Shown: positions 46,181-55,751, counted from the stretch's first letter. The stretch is 64,000 bases of DNA from Sulfurisphaera ohwakuensis (GCF_009729055.1 NZ_CP045484.1:1550001-1614000), one strand, 5' to 3'. Notes: generated by a model from the sequence alone, not told the origin. Translations and numbers: made by a program.

Positions 46181-46795
46181 TTATCCTACTTTATCAAGAT
46201 AGTATTTAACTACTTTTCTTAAAGCTCTTCGTAATATTTCTTCCAGAGTTGGTGCAGAAACGTTCAATCTATTAGCCAATTCGGTTAGAGTTATGCCTCT
46301 ATCATCATCAAAGTACCCTAATCTATAAGCCAATTTTAATATTTCCATCTGTCTCTCAGTCAACTCGTTACCAGTTATCTCGTTTGTACTTATTACAGTA
46401 ACCTTAACTCCTTGACTCGTTAGCTTTGATAAAAACTCCTTTAATGAAGAGGTATTAGGAATTAAAAGAGTATAGAGTAAAGTTCTCTCTTTAACAACTT
46501 TTATCTTTTCTACAACAACGTCAGAGGTATAAAGCACTTTACATACAGAACAACCATTTGTTCTAACCCATATTCTGTTATCTGAGAGCCTTAATACCTT
46601 ACTATTACCCGATTTAAGTTTTAACACATCTTCATTTTTAACTTTGTTATCGAATAATACTATATGATCAGTTACATTATCTCCTAGTTTAACATTCTCT
46701 ACGCTTGCTTTTAGGCCCATAGTAGATATAAGCTTCATTACCTCACAAGGATGATCCTCTATCAATAGAGTAACTTCAAACGGTGATTTAGGCAT
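46181..46795 (-). CDS. HTH-10 (Bat-like) transcriptional regulator
   Basis: 204 residues. A ligand- or redox-sensing N-terminal part includes C18 and a CSVC pair (TNGCSVCKV, about 77-80), which could bind metal or respond to oxidation. The C-terminal HTH_10 domain ([23 protein letters not shown] then [26 protein letters not shown], residues about 145-196) is of the bacterio-opsin-activator type. 13 bp downstream of DUF488. Confidence 0.82.
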   Translation of the reverse strand: MPKSPFEVTLLIEDHPCEVMKLISTMGLKASVENVKLGDNVTDHIVLFDNKVKNEDVLKLKSGNSKVLRLSDNRIWVRTNGCSVCKVLYTSDVVVEKIKVVKERTLLYTLLIPNTSSLKEFLSKLTSQGVKVTVISTNEITGNELTERQMEILKLAYRLGYFDDDRGITLTELANRLNVSAPTLEEILRRALRKVVKYYLDKVG

Positions 46796-46808
46796 ATACT
46801 ATAACTCG

Positions 46809-47156
46809 TCAACTCGCTTTAAATATCTTATCTAGAAATTCCTTTAATGCTACAGCATTATTATATGGTGATTTAGATGCATAAAGTAGAGTCACATTTT
46901 CCCCTTTTTTAATCAACTGTAATAAAATATCCAGTTTAGGATTCTTACTAAGTTCTTCAAAATATTTCTTTTTAAACTCTTCCCACTTATTAGGATCATG
47001 ATTAAACCATGTTCTTAATTCATCGCTAGGCGCTATATCTTTAAGCCATACATCTACCTTATCTTTCCTAACACCTCTAGGCCATAATCTATCAACCAAT
47101 ATCCTAATCCCGTCATCTTTTTCTACTGGATCATAAATTCTCTTTATTTTTATCAT
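46809..47156 (-). CDS. DUF488-family protein
   Basis: 115 residues from ATG 47156 ([10 protein letters not shown] is the usual start; 47186 adds ten unsupported residues). Typical features: [42 protein letters not shown] and [19 protein letters not shown], with TLLYASK as the family ending. Small cytoplasmic protein; biochemical role unknown. Head of the HTH-10 unit. Confidence 0.85.
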   Translation of the reverse strand: MIKIKRIYDPVEKDDGIRILVDRLWPRGVRKDKVDVWLKDIAPSDELRTWFNHDPNKWEEFKKKYFEELSKNPKLDILLQLIKKGENVTLLYASKSPYNNAVALKEFLDKIFKAS

Positions 47157-47186
47157 ATCTCTCATTTCTTTTTTATCTAAAAACAC

Positions 47187-47554
47187 TTTAAAATTACAGC
47201 CCTAATAGATTAGGTAATTGTTCCGGGTATGAATGATTAATAGCAATGTTAAACCAGCCCAGCTTCATCACCCTTCAGATCCTAGTGGCAATTCATCGTT
47301 CAACTATGATTAGCTAAGAGAAGAATAAAAATTAATATGAAAAAGCTAATTTACTTAATAGTGTTTACCCGTGGCGTAACTTATCCTTACTTTTAACTAC
47401 TTCTAATTTCGCTATAGGCACCTTTGTTACCGTAAATTCAGTAATGATAAAATTTTATTATAGTAATATTTTCTTTATTATCCTAACTGAGAAATGATTT
47501 AAACTATCTAATTCGAGAGAATTTTAACTTATCTTAAAAATTAAACTAGGAAAT
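47187..47554. other. non-coding interval with IS607 fragment
   Basis: 368 bases between DUF488 and hemerythrin. Contains a solitary tnpB 3'-end fragment at 47359-47421 (separate entry); the remainder shows nothing recognisable. Confidence 0.5.
47359..47421 (-). mobile_element. solo right-end fragment of IS607 tnpB
   Basis: The AGTGTTTACCCGTGGCGTAAC start and the following about 60 bases match the 3' end of tnpB at 56454-56515 nearly base for base before diverging at GGCACC. Remnant of a third IS607 element in the same orientation as the copy at 56 kb. Confidence 0.8.
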
Positions 47555-48001
47555 TTACTCAGAATAATATAGATCATATTCACTTAACCCAGTAAACTCA
47601 AAGTATCCTGAAAAGTTTCTCATATCAGCTATAATATCCTTTAATATATCATGTTCTTCTATTTCTTTAGGAAATATTTTTTCTTCATTAAGATTGTGAT
47701 CAATAACTATACGAATGTACCTTTCAGCCCAATCCCTTCTTTTCTCCTTTAATACGGAGTTCCCATATTTTTCTATGAGTAAGTGATCATTAGAGAGGGG
47801 CTTAACATTAATCCCCATCTTTTCAAGAACTGGAAATACGTATTTATCCTCAATTTTTGCATGCCAATTGACAATAAAATAATGAGTATTTTCTAGCATA
47901 TTCCATCCTAACTCTATATTTAAGCATTCCTTGATCATTTGAAAGCGGACTCTAAGAATTGCATGCTCAAATTTCAATAGAGAAATTGGATCTGTTATCA
48001 T
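47555..48001 (-). CDS. hemerythrin HHE-domain protein
   Basis: 148 residues, four-helix di-iron protein with candidate ligands H13 (FEHAILR), H47 and E51 (NWHAKIEDKYVFP), H73 (NDHLLIEKY), H102 and E106 (DHNLNEEKIFP). HHE proteins bind oxygen or NO or help in iron-sulfur repair. It is close to the NnrS-like and HTH-10 genes on the same strand, which suggests stress response. Confidence 0.86.
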   Translation of the reverse strand: MITDPISLLKFEHAILRVRFQMIKECLNIELGWNMLENTHYFIVNWHAKIEDKYVFPVLEKMGINVKPLSNDHLLIEKYGNSVLKEKRRDWAERYIRIVIDHNLNEEKIFPKEIEEHDILKDIIADMRNFSGYFEFTGLSEYDLYYSE

Positions 48002-48196
48002 AATAAGAACTTTACAAAACTGAGAGTATTAGGTAATAAATATTTTGGTCAAATTTTAAGATAAGAAGCTCAACACATTTTGCTCCTTTATAAAGTTTAG
48101 GGGTTCAAAGGGGGCGAAAAACCTCGCCTTTTAAGGCGGGGATGGATAGCCCCCTTTGTAGAAATATTTTTTAATCCACTCTCGAACATTTTATTA

Positions 48197-49429
48197 ATGC
48201 CCAACGTAGGGTTCCGCTTTCGTGCATATGCTGACGATCAAACAATTAGGGCGTTAAAAGCCCAGTTGAGGTTAGCATGTGAGATGTACAACACCCTACG
48301 CTGGGCAGATATCTATTTCTACCAAAGGGACGGAAAGGGTCTTACACAAACGGAGTTAAGACAGCTCGCTCTAGATCTAAGAAAGCAAGATAAGGAGTAC
48401 CAACAACTCTACTCACAAGTAGTACAGCAAATTGCCGATCGTTATTACGATGCTAGGGATAGGTTCTTCAAAGGTCTAGCACACTTTCCTAAGGAGAAGA
48501 AACCCCATAAGTACTACTCTCTTGTTTACCCACAAAGTGGATGGAAAATACTTGAGAGCAGGGAAATAAGGACTAAGAGTAGGAAGAATAAGAAGAAGCT
48601 GGTGTTATTGAGGTTATCAAATCTCGGCGTGTTTAAGGTCATTGTTCATAGGGACTTCCCGCTTGATAAAGTAAAGAGGGTGGTAGTTAAGCTAACACGT
48701 TCAGAGAGAGTATATGTCTCCTTCATGGTTGAAGGTGTTGGATTCCCTCAATTCCCAAAGACTGGTAAGGTAGTTGCAATAGATGTTGGGATAGAGAAAC
48801 TCCTAACCACGAGTGATGGATTCTATTTCCCTAACTTGAGACCTTATGAGAAGGCACTTGAGAAGATAAGGAAACTCCACAAGGTTCTCTCGAGGAAGGA
48901 GTTCTTGTCGAAAAATTGGTTTAAAGCAAAAGTGAAGTTAGCTAGGGGTTATGAACACTTGAAGAACTTGAGACAAGACCTCTATATGAAGTTGGGTAAG
49001 TGGTTTGCACAACATTATGACGTTGTAGTAATGGAGGATATAGATGTTAAACAACTGGTGGAGGAGTCAGAAAGGAAGTTGAGGATGAGGTTACACGATG
49101 TTGCATTCCATGAGTTGAAGAGAATACTAGAATATCAGTTGGAAAAATATGGAAAGAAACTGTTGTTAATAAACCCAGCATATACTTCAAAGATGTGTGC
49201 CAAGTGCGGGTACGTAAAGAAAGAGTTAACTTTGACTGACCGTGTGTTCAGCTGTCCTAAGTGTGGTTGGGTTACTGATCGTGACTATAACGCTTGCTTA
49301 AACATATTGAAGAGATCGGGGTGGGAGCCATCCTTAGTGCCTGTGGAGCTCCACCCTCTACCCGTAGCGAAAAGCTACGGGCAAGGTGGGGCTATGAAGC
49401 AGGAAGCTCCGCCCTTCAGGGCGGGGTAG
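48197..49429 (+). CDS. tnpB: TnpB RNA-guided nuclease, IS200/IS605 type
   Basis: 410 residues, differing from 22184-23416 by few substitutions (Ile177Met, Ser184Pro, Val199Ile, Gly244Ala, Met370Ile, Tyr386His). RuvC residues D196, E280, D363 and zinc-ribbon cysteines 334/337/353/356 are intact. The 5' region with hairpin is unbroken, so this is the better candidate for the active copy. Gene end overlaps the right-end hairpins. Confidence 0.93.
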   Translation: MPNVGFRFRAYADDQTIRALKAQLRLACEMYNTLRWADIYFYQRDGKGLTQTELRQLALDLRKQDKEYQQLYSQVVQQIADRYYDARDRFFKGLAHFPKEKKPHKYYSLVYPQSGWKILESREIRTKSRKNKKKLVLLRLSNLGVFKVIVHRDFPLDKVKRVVVKLTRSERVYVSFMVEGVGFPQFPKTGKVVAIDVGIEKLLTTSDGFYFPNLRPYEKALEKIRKLHKVLSRKEFLSKNWFKAKVKLARGYEHLKNLRQDLYMKLGKWFAQHYDVVVMEDIDVKQLVEESERKLRMRLHDVAFHELKRILEYQLEKYGKKLLLINPAYTSKMCAKCGYVKKELTLTDRVFSCPKCGWVTDRDYNACLNILKRSGWEPSLVPVELHPLPVAKSYGQGGAMKQEAPPFRAG

Positions 49430-49436
49430 CTCACAT
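49323..49436 (+). ncRNA. candidate TnpB omega (right-end) RNA
   Basis: Same stem-loops as at 23310-23423 (CCCGTAGC stem; GCCCTTCAGGGC hairpin closed by AGCT pairs). Guide would start at about 49437 (GCAAGAAATCC). Extent inferred from TnpB systems in general. Confidence 0.5.
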
Positions 49437-49571
49437 GCAAGAAATCCTTTTACTTTTTTCTTTCGTATTCCCAAATGATTAATTAAACTATTGCCAAGAC
49501 GAAAATTTTTCTTATCTAATTTTATGAAATCAATCAAATTATCTTTTAAACTATAAGTTCACAATATTTTT

Positions 49572-50426
49572 ATGGGTTATATAGATGCACATACACATGT
49601 TTGGTTTAAGGAGGCCTTACCTAAGGATTTCTTAAATAACAACTCTGGCTACAGCTTCACGCCTCCAAATCTTACGGATATTATAAAAGAAATGGACAAT
49701 GCAAATATTGATTATATAGTAATAATAGCTTATCCTAGTAGGGAGGTATGGAATACAAAAGAAGATTTCCCTATCAACATGATAAAAGTTGTAAAGGAAT
49801 ATGCAAATAGATTTTCCATTATTGGAGGAATAGAACCGAATAGGCTTACTTTACAGGAGGCAAAGGAATGGTTAGAAAAACAATATGAAGCCGGAGTATC
49901 TGGTTTTAAACTTCACCCTGTTCATTCCCACGTAAAGCCAAACGCATATAGAGAAGAAGAAGGGGGATTGAAACAACTTGAATTATTATATGAATTTGCA
50001 CAAGACCACGAATTACCAGTTATTATCCATACTGGGACAAGTGTGTTCCTAAAAGCTAGGAATAAATATTCTGACCCTATAAATGTGGATGACGTTGCTG
50101 TTGATTTTCCTAAACTGAAAATTGTTATGGCTCATATGGGTAGGCCAAATTATGTTCCTACAGCGTTCCAATTAGTTAGAATAAGAAGGAATATATACGC
50201 AGAAATTTCTTCAATACCACCAAAGAAATTATTAGAATATTTACCTAGACTAGAAGAAATAAGTTATAAAACTATTTACGGTAGTGATTATGGCGGTCCT
50301 GGGGTTAAGAGTATTACTGAAAATTTAAGAGAATTTCTTTCACTAAATATTAGTGAGAAAGCTAAGTTGGATATTGCAAGCAATAACCCTAGATTAATGT
50401 ATAAGCCTTTATCCGAATTGATATAA
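49572..50426 (+). CDS. amidohydrolase, TIM-barrel (Amidohydro_2) type
   Basis: 284 residues. DAHTHVW (5-11), FKLHPVHSHV, PVIIHTGTSVF, IVMAHMGRPNY and YGSDYGGPG supply the metal and catalytic histidines and aspartate of the amidohydrolase-2/decarboxylase family. Could be a lactonase, decarboxylase or hydrolase; substrate unknown. ATG start with ACAATATTTTTA about 10-20 bases before. Monocistronic. Confidence 0.85.
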   Translation: MGYIDAHTHVWFKEALPKDFLNNNSGYSFTPPNLTDIIKEMDNANIDYIVIIAYPSREVWNTKEDFPINMIKVVKEYANRFSIIGGIEPNRLTLQEAKEWLEKQYEAGVSGFKLHPVHSHVKPNAYREEEGGLKQLELLYEFAQDHELPVIIHTGTSVFLKARNKYSDPINVDDVAVDFPKLKIVMAHMGRPNYVPTAFQLVRIRRNIYAEISSIPPKKLLEYLPRLEEISYKTIYGSDYGGPGVKSITENLREFLSLNISEKAKLDIASNNPRLMYKPLSELI

Positions 50427-50692
50427 TTTCTATGGAAATTAAAGGATTAAATCGCAAATTATTTCGTCTTGGTCTACAATTGTAATTTTATGAACCTCAC
50501 AACAAGTTTTTAGAATATTAAGCTTTTCTCTTGTAAATGTTCTACTTTTCAATAAATATTAACTGAAAGCTTCTAGGAACTATAAACTTAGATTTATGAT
50601 AGGTGCCAAATATACAATACTTAATCCTCATCTATATAACCTATCATGATTCAATAAAACAGATTTACTCTAATTTTCCTTATGCACTCAGA

Positions 50693-51823
50693 TTAAGTGA
50701 ATCTTGTTAGTATAACAATTATAGGAGATATGAATATTAGATAAAATAAGCTACCATCAAGAAAGCCGAAACGTATAATAGTTAAGTAATATATCATAAC
50801 TCCAACTAAGTCTAACCAAAGACCATCGGCTAGGCCAACTCCTCCAATTATTCCAGATGTTTCTTGGCCTGTATAATGTCTTACAATTTTATTTAACTCC
50901 CTTCCTCTCAAATAATCAGCTAATGTACTAAAAATTACTGTAGGCATAAAGATTAAGGGAAAAGTGTTTAGTGTCAAAGGCGATATATATTCGCTATACG
51001 TTACGTGCACAAAAATCAAATGAACAAAATACCATATAACTGTAACAATAACGGGTAAAGCTAAAGCAAAATATCTTGAGCTGACCACGCCTATAGGAGT
51101 AATCTCACCTGTTATTTGATTTATTATAACAGCCGGTTTCATGGAAGTCCAAAATACTAGAAAAGATATACCAAATATAAGTAGAATTGTTAGTAAGGTT
51201 ACGTGATATATTGTGTTTCCAGTATACTCTATCGCAATAATGAACATTGGAACTAAAGATAGGTTAATTAACGTTCTACTTGTGCCTATAGCTAAAAACG
51301 AAAGCAGAAATCCGACAAATGCACCATAAAGAAAGAACGTTATTTTTATCCCGGTATAAATTGAAAGTAAAATTAGAGCAACAAACATCACAGTACCCAT
51401 CCATAGTTGATGAGTAGGTAATGAATCCTTAACTTCACCTTTTTTGTATCTAATTACTGACATAACTAATGATGGTGGAATTGCAAAAAACAAGGCTAAT
51501 ACTGAACCCGTGAAAATTCCTAGATTAAATGGAAAGTTTAACGTAATGTGAAAAAAGTAGTAATTAATAAATAATGACCAAAACCAGATAATGTAATACT
51601 TTCCAGTCTCATTACCTTCAAATAGCTTATAAGTTATAAAGGACACTATTATAGAGTAAACTATCAGATTTACCATAATATCTAGAAGTTGGTTAAAAAT
51701 CACAGAAAGATTAGGAATTTCTGGCAGAACAACATAGAAAATATTTGAAAAATGTATTATAAGGAATGATAATATTCCGGCTATGAATAGCTTAAATTCA
51801 TAGGAATAGAACTTTATAACCAC
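50693..51823 (-). CDS. DUF1614-like membrane protein
   Basis: 376 residues with about ten to eleven helices. Near the C-terminus IIGGVGLADGLWLDLVGVMIYYL resembles the GG-x-G-x-x-D-G motif of DUF1614 proteins. An ADYLRGRELNKIVRHYTGQ cytoplasmic loop precedes it. Function unknown. Leaderless-type TATAGT/TATATAC box about 25 bases upstream. Confidence 0.6.
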   Translation of the reverse strand: MVIKFYSYEFKLFIAGILSFLIIHFSNIFYVVLPEIPNLSVIFNQLLDIMVNLIVYSIIVSFITYKLFEGNETGKYYIIWFWSLFINYYFFHITLNFPFNLGIFTGSVLALFFAIPPSLVMSVIRYKKGEVKDSLPTHQLWMGTVMFVALILLSIYTGIKITFFLYGAFVGFLLSFLAIGTSRTLINLSLVPMFIIAIEYTGNTIYHVTLLTILLIFGISFLVFWTSMKPAVIINQITGEITPIGVVSSRYFALALPVIVTVIWYFVHLIFVHVTYSEYISPLTLNTFPLIFMPTVIFSTLADYLRGRELNKIVRHYTGQETSGIIGGVGLADGLWLDLVGVMIYYLTIIRFGFLDGSLFYLIFISPIIVILTRFT

Positions 51824-51894
51824 ATTTAATCACTTTTTTACTAACATATATACATTATAGTTTAAAGTACAGTAGTCTCTCCAGGCTCATTAAG

Positions 51895-51960
51895 AAGATA
51901 CCAAATGTCATGCCTAACAAAGTTGAGTTTGCAATCATGGAAGAAGGCTCTTGCCCTATG
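51895..51960 (+). repeat. remnant of IS110 leader region
   Basis: CCTAACAAAGTTGAGTTTGCAATCATGGAAGAAG resembles TCTAACAAACTTGGGTTTGCAACCGTGGGAGGTG at 52755-52788 (each over 33 bases, about 8 differences), which precedes the decayed IS110 gene. Probably a second leader fragment of the same IS110 type, without a gene. Confidence 0.45.
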
Positions 51961-52034
51961 AAGGCTGACGGGTTATAATAAAGGTAACAATGCTGGTTAC
52001 TACTTAATTTTTAAAAAGTATGGGTATTATACCC

Positions 52035-52371
52035 ATGAAATTTATTTTCGGCAAACCTACAGACGAACCATATGACAGAAAAGAGAAATTAATGGATTAA
52101 TTAATCTAATTGCTCGTAAACAACCTATAGTATTAATTGGTAGTAGAAGGATAGGTAAGACTTCAATCCTACTTAAGGTTCTCTCTAATTTAAGCAGTCC
52201 AAAAATATATCTCAGCTGAGGATTTCATAGAAGGAAAAAGTATGGATCTAAACTCATTTCTTCTCACTTTATTTACTCAGTTAATTATTGAAGCTATTAG
52301 GGTTTTGGAACCTAAAAAGAAAATAGTTTTTAATATAAAAGAGAAAGGTGAGGAAATTAATTAATACTATA
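52035..52371 (+). pseudogene. archaeal AAA ATPase (pfam01637-type) pseudogene
   Basis: ATG 52035 reads MKFIFGKPTDEPYDRKEKLMD then stops; other frames continue with LINLIARKQPIVLIGSRRIGKTSILLKVLSNL (Walker A GSRRIGKTS) and ISAEDFIEGKSMDLNSFLLTLFTQLI. Together they form the first 110 or so residues of the archaeal ATPase family, broken by at least two frameshifts and lacking Walker B onward. Confidence 0.8.
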
Positions 52372-52603
52372 AGAGATCTGATGATTATGTTAGGATTTGG
52401 CAATTCGGGATAGCCCTTTGCGAATTATAATATTCTCTATTAAATTAGTATAATTCTATGAAAGAAATAATTGATTATATATCATTATCCCCATTAAGTC
52501 CACGGTATAACTTCTTAGTCTCTCCAATTGTCAATGCACAATCAAATTATTTAATCTCCAAATGGTAAAATAAAATGAAATCGCAAAGAACCTATATAGG
52601 TTT

Positions 52604-52800
52604 TATTAGCCGAGGAGAGTAATACTCCTCGGCTGGGGAAACATGGTCGAGGAGATAACTGAAGCAAAGTCTTCGGTCAAGGGCGTGACAAACCCCTACC
52701 GTCGGACTGAACATTGTGGAAAAATCCACGAATATAGGCACTACATACTAACGTCTCTAACAAACTTGGGTTTGCAACCGTGGGAGGTGTGACAAAGGGG
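52604..52800 (+). ncRNA. candidate orphan bridge RNA of decayed IS110
   Basis: Strong stem GCCGAGGAG-AGTAATA-CTCCTCGGC (near 52608-52635), further hairpin-forming segments (GTGGAAAAATCCAC near 52716) and CAAACTTGGGTTTG (52761-52774) before the gene fragment. Position and form match the 5' leader bridge RNA of IS110 elements. The recombinase it served is broken. Confidence 0.45.
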
Positions 52801-52805
52801 TAGGG

Positions 52806-53159
52806 GTAATAGGAATAGATGTATCAAAAGATTATCTAATTACAAGTAGGGGGAGGGAAAGAAAATACAAGAACAACTTGAAGGGTTACGAAGAAATCCT
52901 TGAGATGAAACCTTGCGCAATAGTCCTAGAACCTACGGGAGTATACGCAATAAGACCAAGCCAATACTTCAAGGAGAAGGGTGTAAAAGTACTACAAGTA
53001 AGCCCAAACGTGTTATCAAGAGAAAAGGAGTTTAGAGGAAAGAAAACAGATTTTTATGACGCTGAAAAATTAGAAAACATGGCTGACAAGGCTAAAGAAT
53101 ATGAATACAACCCTAAATCACCCTATCTTTTAATAAAACTAGATTTTGCATTATCTTAG
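52806..53159 (+). pseudogene. truncated IS110 transposase
   Basis: The frame from about 52806 reads VIGIDVSKDYLITSRGRE (DEDD first aspartate in GIDVSKD), then VLEPTGVYAIRPSQYFKEKG, VSPNVLSREKEFRGKKTDFYDAEKLENMA (E and the D pair). The catalytic N-terminal half is visible but ends at PKSPYLLIKLDFALS; the Transposase_20 domain is missing. No normal start codon is placed in frame at the N-terminus. Non-functional. Confidence 0.82.
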
Positions 53160-53375
53160 AAATTTATTATGTAATTAGATCACTAGACGGAATGAGTTTA
53201 TGGAAGTGTGAACTAAATTATAAATGAACGAATTATTATAAATACTCTAGAACTGAATAAGCTATACATCACCTATATAAACTATATTTGTCTATGACAT
53301 AAAATTTATATATATAGAACAAGTAAATTATAATATTGAATAGAAAATGGAAAATCTTAATGGAGATGGATTGAT

Positions 53376-54008
53376 ATGAATAAGTGGAAATTAATATCTA
53401 TTATTTTGATTGGGATAATAGTGCTAGAAGGTTTAGTATTATTTATTAGTCAACATAGATATATGAGTGTAACTAATTTCTCATCTGCTAATAATCCAAA
53501 GTTAGGTAGTAAACTAGTTATGGCAGTTTCTTCTCCGGAATATAGATCAACTCCGTTGATTGGTAATTATCCATTCGTAATTAATAGTGGAATACTAACC
53601 AAAAACTTAGCGAATTATACTCTAATTATTGCATGTGGATATTAATCTAAGCAAAGCAAAAGTAGGTGAATCATTCATGGTTTATCCATCTATTAACGTT
53701 GGTAGTAATGTCCCCGTACAATTCTACAATAATCCTATACTAAACGTTTACTAAACGTTACAATAGTTAAAAATACTATATTTAGTATGGACGGGTCAGA
53801 ATATCTTAATTTCAGTATAAAAGTGAACATAACAGCATTAAATAGTATGGGAGAAGGAGGTATAACTACGATACTAGATGCTAATCCTCCAGAAAGTACA
53901 GCTTTATCTACAATATATGGCAATACTTTATTACTAGTGGGATTCCATGCATATAATTCTTCCATAATAAGGCTAGAATTTTATGTGGCTCCAAATACGG
54001 TATCTTAA
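53376..54008 (+). pseudogene. secreted anchored protein, frameshifted twice
   Basis: Parts in three frames align with the next gene: MNKWKLISIILIGIIVLEGLVLF (anchor), PEYRSTPLIGNYPFVINSG, then after a shift near 53632 VDINLSKAKVGESFMVYPS, then after a second shift LNVTIVKNTIFSMDGSEYLNF to YVAPNTVS. The second shift is explained by an 11-bp tandem duplication, ACTAAACGTTT-ACTAAACGTTA, near 53739-53759. About 210 residues originally, with N-glycosylation sites. Function unknown. Confidence 0.75.
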
Positions 54009-54090
54009 AAGTCATTTTTTTATTTGTTTAGGTTTAAATTTCTTTTATGGATCCCAATCCATAGGCGTTAATAATTTATGGTGAGAAAAC

Positions 54091-54494
54091 GTGAATTCGT
54101 GGAAGACTATTTCGGTTATATTAATTGCAGTAGCTTTAATATTAGGAGGAGTAACTGCCTATAATGTATATAATGTGTACTTTGTTAACCATAATTCTAA
54201 TAATCCACTATATGTATTTACGTCAGTTTCTACTCCTACATATAAACAAGATCCCGTTATAGGAAATTATAGTTTTATAATAGGTTCCGGTACTACATTT
54301 ACGAATTTAGGAAATAAAACGCTTGTAGTATCGTATGTTTACATTAATCTAACTAAAATAAAAATAGGGGACAGTTTTTAGTCTTTGCACCGATAAATAA
54401 TGGTTCTGAGGTTACCAGGATATTTTACCTTAAGCCTATAGTAAATATTACTATTTTAAATGATTCAGTATCGATATTACATAGAGAATATTAA
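54091..54494 (+). pseudogene. paralogue of upstream secreted protein, frameshifted
   Basis: GTG 54091 gives MNSWKTISVILIAVALILGG (anchor) and PTYKQDPVIGNYSFIIGSG, YVYINLTKIKIGDSF, colinear with the gene before it. After GDS the frame is lost in a run of five T (54375-54379); one more T would continue as LVFAPINNGSEVTRIFYLKPIVNITILNDS to the TAA at 54492. A sequence error is possible, but its neighbour is also broken. Confidence 0.7.
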
Positions 54495-54968
54495 TGCTAA
54501 AAACTCGTCGGCCCCGCATAAAACTCAATCTTTAATACTGTCGAGTTTAATGCTAAAAATTCAATGTATAGCCACGTATAATCAATTATATGAATCATTG
54601 AAGTCACCTCTCTAGAATAATTTAAGATAATTGTTGTACTATCGTATTCTACATCGTTTGCATACGTAGGATATATGACTTTTATTGATAAGTTTAAGTA
54701 CTTATAACCTTTAGAAGTATATAGTTAAGTATTTTTATTTTTAGATAATAAGTGTGGTAAATATATGATAGTTAATTTTTCTTAAACCATAAAATATCTT
54801 CATTTGCCTTTGAATACTATGGTTATTTATATATTAATCGAAGAGAGTTTATATAAAGAAAAAATAAAATGATTACTAGTTGTGATGAAAGCTAAACTCT
54901 AGTTATACTATATATAATATGAATATATTTAAGGTAGATTTAAATTCTCATAAGATTAATTTAATTGT
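54495..54968. other. non-coding interval
   Basis: 474 bases. The first 100 may be further debris of the secreted-protein family (an SIFNTVEFNAKNSMYSHV frame). The remainder is AT-rich; a promoter-like TATTTAAGG lies about 40 bases before the next start. Confidence 0.35.
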
Positions 54969-55751
54969 GTGAGTTTAGAGGAAGAAATTAAAAAAGTATT
55001 GCTCAATAATCCATCTATATTAATAGATGTACTAACTGCTAGACCAGAAATAATCTACCAAGTATTGGCTAAGTTGACTCCTTGGCAGAATTTGGCTACT
55101 AAACAGGATATTGAAAAATTGAGTAGAGAAATTGAGGACATCAAGCAAAATATGGCTACTAAGCAAGAATTGGAGGAGATTAAAAAGACGATAGTTACAA
55201 AACAAGAGTTAGAAGAAATAAAGAAGATAGTTGCTACGAAGGAAGACCTTAAAAATATGGCCACAAAACAAGAGTTAGAAGAAATAAAGCAAAATATGGC
55301 TACTAAGCAAGAATTGGAGGAGATTAAAAAGACGATGGCCACAAAGGATGATATAAAGAGACTAGAAACTATCATTACTGGTCTTGGTGCTAGATGGGGG
55401 ATTATGAACGAAGACTCTTTTAGGCAAGGCATTAGGGAGATTCTAAGTAATACTGGATGGAAGGTTTCGAGGGAAATTCTCTATGATAAGGATGGGTATG
55501 TTTATGAAGAACCTTCTGACATTGAGTATGATATTATAGTAAAAGATGGTAATGTTATATTGATTGAGATAACTTCCTCATTAAAAAGAGGAGATTTGCC
55601 AATAATAAAAAGAAAGAAGGAATTATATGAGAGACTTAAAAATGTTAAGATAACTTTAGTTTACGTTATAACACCCTTTGTTCACGATAGATATCCTGAG
55701 AGAGTTAAGGCGATGGCTAAAGATATGGGAATAGAAGTAATTTATCCTTAA
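54969..55751 (+). CDS. coiled-coil protein with PD-(D/E)XK-like domain
   Basis: 260 residues from GTG 54969. An N-terminal helical head (1-40), then about six imperfect 11-15-residue repeats of ATKQELEEIKK (about 43-132) forming a long coiled coil, then a domain from 140: EDSFRQGIREIL, D188 in IEYDIIV, E200-x-T202 in VILIEITSS and a helix IIKRKKELYERL. This pattern fits the DUF3782-type PD-(D/E)XK-like fold common in Sulfolobales; T replaces the usual K, so catalysis is uncertain. The DNA repeats make copy-number change likely. Confidence 0.72.
   Translation: MSLEEEIKKVLLNNPSILIDVLTARPEIIYQVLAKLTPWQNLATKQDIEKLSREIEDIKQNMATKQELEEIKKTIVTKQELEEIKKIVATKEDLKNMATKQELEEIKQNMATKQELEEIKKTMATKDDIKRLETIITGLGARWGIMNEDSFRQGIREILSNTGWKVSREILYDKDGYVYEEPSDIEYDIIVKDGNVILIEITSSLKRGDLPIIKRKKELYERLKNVKITLVYVITPFVHDRYPERVKAMAKDMGIEVIYP

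Larger units (their letters stand above)
48088..49436 (+). mobile_element. uninterrupted TnpB element (IS200/IS605 type)
   Basis: 1349 bp, same ends as 20859-23423 without ISH3. The left-end hairpin is whole: CGCCTTTTAAGGCG (near 48125-48141). It encodes TnpB only; no Y1 transposase gene is present. Gene differs from the other copy at only a few positions, so both moved recently. Empty site for the ISH3 copy 2 insertion. Confidence 0.92.
52590..53159 (+). mobile_element. decayed IS110-family element
   Basis: A structured leader (52604-52800) followed by the N-terminal third of an IS110 transposase. The gene loses homology after about residue 105 (near 53115) and the C-terminal domain is absent. 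The relation to the intact IS110 at 2950-4115 is distant. Confidence 0.7.

Noticed and set aside
53735-53965. 76-codon minus-strand frame in the secreted-protein pseudogene
   Set aside because: The plus strand shows clear homology to the neighbouring paralogue; the minus frame has none.
55055-55350. Possible CRISPR array
   Set aside because: The repeats are in-frame protein repeats (ATKQELEEIKK) without unique equal-length spacers.
55055-55432. 125-codon frame antisense to the coiled-coil repeats
   Set aside because: Repetitive Ser/Cys/Phe-rich shadow of the repeats.
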